Source: Mytilus californianus
Lineage: Eukaryota; Mollusca; Bivalvia; Mytilida; Mytilidae
Reading direction: 5' to 3'
NCBI RefSeq assembly: GCF_021869535.1
Contig: NW_026262738.1
Coordinates: forward strand, 186,001 to 250,000
Length of the DNA: 64,000 bases
The position numbers were made by a program, and so were the translations under genes. The first letter of the stretch is position 1, and every line of letters begins with the position of its first letter. Under the pieces are notes generated by a model. That model saw only the letters and a list, made by a program, of their open reading frames with translations, was not told the origin of the DNA and did no database searches. Below, piece after piece: positions 58,801 to 64,000 of the stretch.

Positions 58801-61800
58801 GACGATTGGAGACCCAAAAACTTGTCGCTACTGGATTGAGACACAGACGCGTCGAATCGGTCGACCAAAACGTGACCATAATACTTTTGTCGTGTCAGTT
58901 TCAGTCGATAAGAATATGTATATGCAATTATAAAATATAACTGGCGAGGTACAAATCAGAGACAAGAGTTATTTAATCAATAAAAAACTCTTCTGTAAAC
59001 ATTTGTCGAGTTAAAACAACATTGATATACAAAAACATGGAAAAACAATCAAATATGCCAAGCTCATAATGTAATACGACTGACTCCCGCTTCGTTTACA
59101 ATTGACTCGTACGTGGCGCTCGAATCAAATTAATTGGAAGGCCAAATCATTTACGGTATTTATTTATTATTACAGGTTTTACCGATACTGGCCGTAGTGT
59201 TTCATATGGTGCTTAAATTTTATTGATAATACATTTTCAAAATTTCATTTTTAAATGATATTTTATTCCTGATCATAATTGCAATTAAATTACATCGTCA
59301 TTCGTGTATTAGTGATTTATTACAAATAAAATTAAATATAGGTCGCGAAATACCGTCATCTATGGTATTCAAAAGTCAGTAAAGTTTACTTTGTTTCAAT
59401 GCATGAAGATCAGGAATTGATGAATCAGGAAACAATCAAATTTTAAACACTCGCTAGAATTGGATTATTGCCTTGATCAAATAAAAATTCATACTTAAGT
59501 TTATACATTTTTGCATGTATCCATAAAAGGAAAATATTATATATGAAACAACAATGCCAATGTGTTAGGCTGAAGTCATCCCTTCGAAATTGTTATGTAC
59601 GCCATCCCAAGCTTGTTGACCGTTATGAAATATCTGTTTTCCGATGACGACGAATATGTTCCAATTGTGGTAACCACAATCCGGTCTTCTTCTGGATTTT
59701 TAAAGCAATACATGTACGCAGAATGCATTGTTTGTGTTTCTCAAGTAGATTAAACATTTATTAATTGTTTCAAGTTTACCTTAGATGGATTTGGCAATTT
59801 TCTTTAAATCTCTTTCTGGTCAAAAAACTTCCGCGTATTCGTGTATGTAGCTTTTACATTTTTGATTTGAGTGTTTTTGATGAAGATTAACCTAGAAAAG
59901 CGCTTTTAGATGTAATACCACCAAATCATAGTACGTCACATCCGGTTGCATACGAAAAAGGGTCGAAAAAATATTCTCTTGAATTTGACAGTTGTAGGAA
60001 ATCAATCCTACATTTCATTGCAGTTAAAAATTTCTGAGTCATGAATCTTGGGTGTTTCAAAGCACCATTATTTTCTTATTGGTGTTTCTATAGAATATTT
60101 TGGAAACTTGAGGTTACATGGTTACTAAAGCTTGTACACGGGAAAAATAGGGGTGAATATTGATTGGTTAACTTCCAGTGATGGTTATTTTCTTATATTC
60201 AATGAAATGTTGTGTGAAATTTTGTCTATAGTTCTGGACAGGATAAAACTTTACTCATGCCAAGTATTTCTTTATTTGAAACAAAGATAAATTCTGCACA
60301 ATTTTATGAAAAGTGCAAATTTAACAAAGACTAATAGGGGAAAATCAATGGTGGTATTACACTTATTATGGGAAGCTGCACATGCACCTTTGACCTTGTG
60401 TGTACTTTCATTTGTTAAACTTTCATGCTATTTAGTGAAATATTACAAAAATGAAATATTCTGAGTGGATTGAGTCTCAAAAACACATTTCATGAGAAAA
60501 TTGGCTTGAAATAGGACTCTACCATGAATATAAGTAGACAGAGCAAGCCATACTCAGTGTTTTGGGGAGCTTTTTCTGACTTTTTCTCCTTATTTCTTAT
60601 ATTTTGCAATAATAGAAAACTTTTTCATAAGTAATACCTTAATTAATATATATGGTTATTAGTAAATGAAATTATTTTTGAAGCAGTAACAACAAATTAT
60701 TCACTAAAAGGGAAGCTTTTTATGTCCCTCTCTGGAACGCGGCGTAAATCTAAGTTTTACGTACGGACTTATTGAAACCTCCATGGAGTCAGTAAACTTT
60801 TATATGAATAGTTCTTTCAGCTTGAATACTTCAATTACTCATTTATAATCACATTTCTTATTTCATAAAAGAGTGAAAGTTATATCAAAATATTTATTTA
60901 TTGGCCTATAAAGTTGAAATTTTCAGCAAAATGAGAGGTATAAATGGACCAAAAAGGACCTTATAATGAAGACGAAGAGGTCCATTCGTGGTATTTATCA
61001 TCCTAGAGTCATCTTTTGTATCATATTCATCTATTTGTAGGCAGATGAGATGCGGCTTGATTTGGATTTTTCGAAGAAATTTTGTTCGAATCGCTGTAGA
61101 TGTCGTCTTACATTATACTAGATTTTTCTCAAACTATTGAACTGCTTATGACAAAACTTGACAGTAATGCTTGAAATAACCAGTATTACAAAGGAAAAAA
61201 TCACATTCAGTGTATTCAACAAAAAAGTCTTCTTTATAATGGTGTAATACCATCAAATCATAGTACGTCACATCCGGTTGCATACGAAAAGGGTCGAAAA
61301 AAATATTCCCTTGAGTTTGACAGTTGTAGGAAATCAATCCTACATTTCATTGCTGTAAAATATTTCTGAGTCATAAACATACTAAAGCTTGTACACAGGT
61401 AATAAAGGGGTGAAATTTGATTGGTTAACTTTCAGTGATGGTTTTTTTCTTATATTATGTGAAATTTTGTCTATAGTTCTGGACAGGATAAAACTTTACT
61501 CATGCCAAGTATTTCTTTATTTGAAACAAAGATAAATTCTGCACAAATTTTTGAAAAGTGAAATTTAACAAAGACTACCAAGGAAATCAATGGTGGTATT
61601 ACATCTATTAGGCACCAAATTAATAAAACTGTGTTTTCATTTACATGATCAAGTAATGCATATGACAGGCATAACTGACACAAAATTACCAACTTTGATT
61701 CATCGATTTGAAAGTTCATCAACAAACTTGATAGTTTCGTTTAATATTTCTTATTTTAGATTATGTATGTCTGTTTGTTTATTTTGTTCACAAATTGCTT

Positions 61801-62583
61801 TCAATATAGTTGAATTTAATGCAACTGTCTTAAAAGTGATAGGATTAGCTAGCTGTAAACCAGGTTTAATCCACAATTTTCTACATAAGGAAATACCTTT
61901 ACCAAGTCAGGAATATGACAGTTTTTTCCATTCGTTTCATGCGTTTGAGCTTTTGATTTTGTCAATTGATAAGGGACTAACCGTTTTGAATTAAACTTGG
62001 TGTTCGGTATTTTTATCAATTTATATTTTTTATATTATTCATTGACAATCAAATAATGACACTTTACACTGAATTATCGAAATCCGTTTTGTTTCAAATC
62101 AGACACAACTATAGAATGATAGAGTTTTACATTTTGTTTTATTGAAAATTTTCTTTTTTGTTCCAACAATCCGATGTTATGTATACACAGTAGGCTGAAT
62201 AGCATTTGATAAAATTTTACGTTTCAATGGCATAACATATACTGTACAAGCAGTGTACATGTAGTTGCACTTACATTTGACGTTTAATGTTAGAGATGTT
62301 TCTGTGTAACCAGCAACATTACTAGCTCTACATATAAGCTTCTGTCTATTATATTTTCTGTCTACACTGTATTTTAAATTAGATGTCACTGTATATACAT
62401 CTGCTGATGAATTGTGGATGGATTGGGTTGAAGAGTTTGATGTTATATTAGTGATTTGTTGTCCAAGTAACCAGTACATGGTAGCAGCAGGACGACTTCC
62501 AGTAGATTGACATGACACATCAAAATATTTTGTTTCTTCTGTATTCAAGGTGTCAGGAGAAAAAGGAGTTAGCACTGACTTAA
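43765..62583 (-). CDS. IgSF/FN3 receptor with three tandem ITAMs (12 exons, 5'-incomplete)
   Basis: A type I membrane receptor, inferred to bind a ligand through Ig and FN3 domains and to signal by tyrosine phosphorylation. Exons on the minus strand: 62,583-62,275, 58,293-57,997, 57,182-56,847, 56,629-56,327, 55,993-55,883, 50,211-50,178, 49,506-49,433, 49,137-49,119, 47,000-46,927, 46,202-46,184, 45,109-45,036, 43,886-43,765. Every exon has AG/GT borders (the first and last are checked at their inner borders only for the missing 5' part), phases match at each junction, and the joined 1,772 bases give 589 residues after a 2-base split codon. Order: Ig, Ig, Ig-like, FN3, transmembrane helix, ITAM x3, YMDM/YKRL. 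Extracellular exons are all phase 1-1 modules. The signal peptide and any further N-terminal domains lie beyond 62.6 kb. Domain calls are seen in sequence; a role in immunity, phagocytosis or adhesion is inference from ITAM receptors generally. I do not know a named orthologue. Confidence 0.85.
43887..45035 (-). other. Receptor intron, ITAM 3 to terminal exon
   Basis: AT-rich, with short open frames only. A rival terminal exon (44,651-44,620, ten codons to TGA) is possible but weaker. Confidence 0.5.
45036..45109 (-). CDS. Receptor exon: ITAM 3
   Basis: 24 codons, phase 2 in and phase 1 out. YEAL, eight residues (SAQDKPNL), then YEEL. More distant from ITAM 1 and 2; its closest relative in the window is the broken exon at 512-585. 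Confidence 0.85.
46184..46202 (-). CDS. Receptor microexon 2 (19 nt)
   Basis: Encodes LPSCK plus split codons (G before, P after); same length, phase and GTAAGT donor as microexon 1. The flanking intron sequence also matches 49,100-49,165. Confidence 0.72.
46705..46905 (+). repeat. Dispersed repeat R1, copy 3, in the intron after ITAM 2
   Basis: Matches 1,801-2,060. It is absent from the equivalent intron after ITAM 1 (49,138-49,432), so it entered after the exon module was duplicated. Confidence 0.7.
46927..47000 (-). CDS. Receptor exon: ITAM 2
   Basis: 24 codons, phase 2 in and phase 1 out. YESL, eight residues (GTKDYVEV), then YDDL. Differs from ITAM 1 at a handful of residues, including an extra tyrosine in the spacer. 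Clearly a duplicate of ITAM 1. Confidence 0.85.
47001..49118 (-). other. Receptor intron, microexon 1 to ITAM 2
   Basis: No further ITAM exon is visible. The 100-codon frame at 47,878-48,180 lacks a domain and suitable splice sites. A poly-C run lies at 48,456. Confidence 0.5.
49119..49137 (-). CDS. Receptor microexon 1 (19 nt)
   Basis: Encodes LPSSK plus split codons (G before, S after), phase 1 in and phase 2 out, with AG before and GTAAGT after. Its duplicate is at 46,184-46,202. Conservation of both splice sites, length and phase in the two copies supports use as an exon. Confidence 0.72.
49433..49506 (-). CDS. Receptor exon: ITAM 1
   Basis: 24 codons, phase 2 in and phase 1 out. Contains YDSL, eight residues (GTKDAVDA), then YDDL, which fits the ITAM rule YxxL/I-x6-8-YxxL/I. 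Acidic residues after each tyrosine are typical of Src- and Syk-family targets. The sequence before the acceptor is shared with ITAM 2. Confidence 0.85.
49545..49720 (+). repeat. SINE-like dispersed repeat in the receptor intron
   Basis: 'tttgggtcctccatgctctt', 'caacatcgtaccttatttgg' and 'gactctaatgagtc' match 4,390-4,560 and 14,765-14,905 in reverse. It lies about 40 bases before the ITAM 1 acceptor. The 75-codon frame here is not a gene. Confidence 0.65.
50178..50211 (-). CDS. Receptor exon: 34-nt juxtamembrane exon
   Basis: Encodes DIFVPDTQQK plus split codons. It enters in phase 1 and leaves in phase 2. Splice signals are very good: TACTAAC branch-point word at 50,234-50,240, a pyrimidine-rich stretch, AG, and donor GTAAGTA. 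It makes the phase change needed to enter the first ITAM exon. Confidence 0.75.
50525..52062 (-). pseudogene. Penelope-like element, 5'-truncated, with T2 tail
   Basis: On the minus strand it starts within RT motif B (GGIPIGTNRAPLIADLF, near 52,050), loses frame by a small deletion near 51,995, then has a 238-codon frame (51,990-51,274). Motif C reads YLDDIFSLNN, then come LHSKIYDKRDDF, PSYGVYISQLVRYARV and a C-terminal end at VISKLKAN. The T2 tail follows directly down to about 50,525 ('ataccacatcttct' read on the minus strand). It lies in the intron between the transmembrane and 34-nt exons, in the same direction as the receptor. Motif B carries R where C is usual. Confidence 0.85.
52063..53400. 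other. Intronic AT-rich DNA
   Basis: Part of the long receptor intron. No feature seen. Confidence 0.5.
53405..54091 (-). pseudogene. Penelope-like element fragment (RT C-terminal half and T1 tail)
   Basis: The minus-strand frame gives FTFRYIDDVISLNN (motif C) and SYLDLHLEI then a stop. The following sequence still encodes KLYDKRDDF, AAAYGVCITHLMRYSRAF and RLLLTRKL in shifted frames, and ends in T1 tail words near 53,410-53,660. It keeps the roughly 31-residue segment that the 19.6-kb copy has lost. Confidence 0.8.
54275..54520 (+). repeat. Penelope-like 3' tail (T1) fragment
   Basis: 'acttacatgagtaacaggac', 'agttttctatgctgtgtg' and 'gtcagtttgtcatcgac' in T1 order, opposite in direction to the neighbouring fragment. 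Confidence 0.7.
55090..55560 (-). repeat. Penelope-like tails: T1 fragment, then a T2 end
   Basis: 55,090-55,450 is the reverse of the T1 words ('acatagaaaactaaagattg', 'gggaagggattagggttt'). About 55,465-55,560 carries a diverged T2 end ('gatatgattgtcaatgagat'). Confidence 0.6.
55883..55993 (-). CDS. Receptor exon: transmembrane helix
   Basis: 36 codons, phase 1-1. A short stalk (IQTSSN) is followed by about 26 hydrophobic residues (AVIGAVAAVMVVSLIV, then CTIIISILVV) and the stop-transfer KKRK. The donor AAAAGTAAAT is weak by consensus. If it is not used, the frame runs on for five codons (SKYEN) to a TAA ending at 55,866, giving a receptor with almost no tail. Intron phase, and the open reading through all downstream exons, favour splicing as the main form. 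Confidence 0.85.
56327..56629 (-). CDS. Receptor exon: fibronectin type III domain
   Basis: 101 codons, phase 1-1. Begins APETPFNFTITSS, with ITIQWIPGNDEG as the strand-B tryptophan, FYVQYRTSG, then LQDNTLYELRMYAKNKFNQS as the tyrosine-corner and strand-F/G region. It joins Ig domain 3 as ESA-S-APETP and is followed by the transmembrane exon. Membrane-proximal FN3 after Ig domains is the common order in cell-adhesion receptors. Confidence 0.9.
56847..57182 (-). CDS. Receptor exon: Ig-like domain 3 without cysteines
   Basis: 112 codons, phase 1-1. Begins PPVITSDNRDNYTQYG; core tryptophan in RISWYIGN; late strands in YRVTLTINDLHEVDFTKYT then LRLYYD. The positions where Ig domains carry cysteines (strand B, VNV; strand F, LRL) hold hydrophobic residues, so there is no disulphide. 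The donor is GTGAGTAAAG. Confidence 0.85.
57630..57770 (-). repeat. Penelope-like tail (T2) fragment in an intron
   Basis: 'ccaatgagacaactattcac' followed by 'cagagaccaaatga' matches 26,450-26,520 in the same orientation. Confidence 0.55.
57997..58293 (-). CDS. Receptor exon: Ig domain 2
   Basis: 99 codons, phase 1-1. Begins APGVTVENKTF; cysteine and tryptophan lie close together in NNCKWHH, and the strand-F motif DTGEYVCTAENG is canonical. One N-x-T site (NKT). The exon ends at SGYVISN and joins to APPVITSDN of the next exon. No long open frame covers it on the minus strand, so it is easily missed. Confidence 0.88.
58294..59569 (-). other. Receptor intron, Ig 1 to Ig 2, first part
   Basis: No exon seen. 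The direct linker fit between Ig 1 and Ig 2 makes a missing exon unlikely. Confidence 0.55.
59570..59690 (+). repeat. Penelope-like RT C-terminus fragment
   Basis: 'gaagtcatcccttcgaaatt' then 'cgccatcccaagcttgttga' and 'ccgttatgaaatatctgttt' match the end of the reverse transcriptase at 21,020-21,100. Confidence 0.65.
59911..60361. mobile_element. TIR element (MITE-like), copy 1
   Basis: Left end 'tgtaataccacca', right end 'tggtggtattaca': perfect 13-bp inverted ends. Interior non-coding. Copy 2 lies at 61,243-61,604 in the same orientation. Confidence 0.75.
60362..61242. other. Intronic DNA between the two TIR elements
   Basis: No exon or array seen. Confidence 0.5.
61243..61604. mobile_element. 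TIR element (MITE-like), copy 2
   Basis: Same ends and interior as copy 1 but about 90 bp shorter through internal deletions. The left end has one mismatch ('tgtaataccatca'). The 84- and 134-codon frames in this area show no domain and fall across repeats. Confidence 0.75.
61830..62010 (-). repeat. Dispersed repeat R1, copy 4
   Basis: Reverse of the 1,801-2,060 landmarks ('tgtaaaccaggtttaatcca', 'accaagtcaggaatatgaca'). Confidence 0.7.
62275..62583 (-). CDS. Receptor exon: Ig domain 1 (C2-like)
   Basis: 103 codons, phase 1 at both ends. The strand-B cysteine is in FDVSCQSTGSRPAA, the core tryptophan in MYWLLG, and the strand-F cysteine in KLICRASNVAGY, followed by SLTLNV. Two or three N-x-S/T sites lie in the middle (NITSNSS and later NSS). 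The acceptor is preceded by a strong pyrimidine tract (TTTTTTTCTCTCAG) and the donor is GTAAGT. Joined to the next exon it reads NVK-Y-APGV, the usual linker between Ig domains, which shows that no exon is missing between them. Confidence 0.9.
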
Positions 62584-62914
62584 CTGAGAGAAAAAAAGAG
62601 AAATGAACAAGACATATTATTTATAATAGGTATTCATTAGATATGTATTTTTTATACATCTTGTCGTGATGTCCAGTTTTGTAACATTGGTTGCAATCTA
62701 CAACAAATTTGGTGGGTTATCAGGAAAACGTGTGGTTCAAACTAAAAAAGATCAAAGATATATTATGTAGTTGATCTCGTATTAGAATACTACAGATGAG
62801 TGCAGTCATAATTTGTACAAAATTAACATGGAGCAGACTTTATGACTGCTTTCCAAGTAAACTTAAGAAATTTTAAGCACACAAGGAAGATAAATTCGTC
62901 GCTGGTAGACCAGA

Positions 62915-63100
62915 CCTAAGTCTGCTTTTATAGGACTGCTGCAGACCTATTGACAAGTCTGCTCCAGACCAGACCTGTAGACAAGTCTGCTTTTGACCAG
63001 TCCTGAGAACATGTCTGCCCCAGACCGGACCTGTGGACGGGTCTGCTCCAGACCTAACCACACAGGTCTGCTACTGACCAGACCTCAGGACGGGTGTGCT
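62915..63100. repeat. GTCTGCTCCAGACC minisatellite
   Basis: About six imperfect units of roughly 30 bp with 'gtctgct', 'cagacc' and 'gacctgtagacaa' words. The unit contains a short palindrome (GTCTG..CAGAC). Open frames on both strands arise from it and are not genes. Confidence 0.8.
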
Positions 63101-63157
63101 AATGACAGATTGCCGTGTTTAAGACTTTTCATATTAGACCAAAGCTTTTATCGTGTA

Positions 63158-63740
63158 AAAACAATAATCGTATTGTTCTTTTCCCCCGGTATAGCAAATT
63201 ACTATACTTGTTAGTGACTCTGTAATCATATTATACACATTTAAAATTTCTTTTTTCATTTTTTATTTTTATATACATTAAATAATGGCTATAAAATTTG
63301 TTGATCGACATATATACATGTAGCTTTCATAAAGAAAGGAAAGGTTTTGTGTTAATTGGAATGCGGATAGGAAAGTTATACAACGCATTGGAAAACCATT
63401 TTTATATGATGGGATATAACACCATTGTTTACGTTGCTTTGTTCCCCATTTTTACAGTCTCGTTCTAAATATAATTATATGCATTACATGGATTATTCAT
63501 CGTAATTCACCTTATTTGCCTTTGATTAACGATTCTGTTTTTGACAAAATGTTCAAACGAAAATTATATAGTGTCCGGATATATAAGGTGTTGTTTAGTT
63601 ATGCACCATCTCGTCAATTTTTACTGTAAATGATATCTAGGACGTTCGAAAACATGTTCTCATCCTGAACATGAATGAAATATTTGCCCTTGGAAGTTTA
63701 GCTACCAACAAAATCAATAAAACGACATTATATAGTCAGT
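63158..63740 (+). repeat. 600-bp dispersed repeat R2, copy 2
   Basis: Partner of 22,255-22,860, same orientation and landmark order. Confidence 0.8.
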
Positions 63741-63762
63741 CAGTCAGTATATTATTCCCAGA

Positions 63763-63822
63763 TGATTGATGCGGACAAAATTTGTTAGTCATTGTCTTCA
63801 AATATTGCCGTCATTTGTATAA
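63763..63822 (+). repeat. Single partial monomer of the 258-bp satellite
   Basis: 'gattgatgcggacaaaattt' followed by 'gttagtcattgtc' and 'gccgtcatttgtat' matches the satellite unit at 34,262-37,610 ('gattgatggggacaaa..gttgtcattgt..gctgtcatttgtat'). Confidence 0.65.
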
Positions 63823-64000
63823 GGGAGCGACCATTTAACTTCAAGGGGAGGGTTATTGTTTTTTATCTGAGTCAGAACATTTTTGTTTTTTGTTTTTCGA
63901 CGCTATCAATCAAATTATTATTTTTCAGAATTTAACACTATAAGGTATGGAGAAAATCTGGATTCAGATTATTTTTTTTTGTCATCTGCTTGGCCACAAT
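63823..64000. other. Window end, no feature seen
   Basis: AT-rich with T-runs. Confidence 0.4.

Noticed and set aside
61590-61994. 134-codon plus-strand frame
   Set aside because: It runs across a TIR element end and the R1 repeat, so it is a chance frame over repeats.
1-64000. tRNA, rRNA or other structured RNA genes
   Set aside because: I looked for cloverleaf and rRNA-like stretches by eye and saw none I could support; a covariance-model scan would be decisive and was not possible.

Overview
The window reads as nuclear DNA of a bivalve mollusc, most likely a mussel of the Mytilus type. It is AT-rich, has intron-split coding sequence, and is packed with dispersed repeats that I recognise from memory as mussel repeats. 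This assignment is inference and no search was run.

The one clear host gene is on the minus strand and fills about 62.6 to 43.7 kb; its 5' end lies outside the window. Twelve exons join with consistent splice phases and give 589 residues with no stop: Ig domain, Ig domain, cysteine-free Ig-like domain, fibronectin type III domain, one transmembrane helix, then a cytoplasmic tail. The tail is built from three 74-nt exons, each encoding one YxxL-x8-YxxL motif (an ITAM). They are joined by a 34-nt exon and two 19-nt microexons, and followed by a terminal exon with YMDM and YKRL. I read this as a tyrosine-signalling immune or adhesion receptor with three tandem ITAMs. A fourth 74-nt ITAM exon at 512-585 keeps its splice sites but has a stop codon right after the first ITAM tyrosine; it is probably a relic of a paralogue.

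The rest is mobile and repetitive DNA. 3.8-6.1 kb: a broken tyrosine recombinase gene next to one copy of a 191-bp direct repeat. 8.76-10.28 kb: a palindromic, foldback-like array. 13.8-17.1 kb: a tandem duplication, SINE-like pieces and a MITE. 18.3-18.6 kb: a LINE relic. 19.6-21.4 kb: a decayed Penelope-like reverse transcriptase. 21.4-22.9 kb: an unidentified element with a GGTGTA-rich minisatellite, present again inverted at 38.0-38.7 kb. 27.9-34.2 kb: a 1.2-kb sequence repeated in direct and inverted copies around a 187-bp satellite. 34.3-37.6 kb: a 258-bp satellite with a 774-bp higher-order repeat. Further Penelope pieces lie at 50.5-52.1 and 53.4-54.1 kb inside the long intron of the receptor. 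The last kilobase repeats the 22.3-22.9 kb sequence and ends in a single 258-type satellite monomer.

The repeats do not form a pathway with the gene. They enlarge its introns, and one dispersed repeat appears to have inserted after a duplication of the ITAM exon module.
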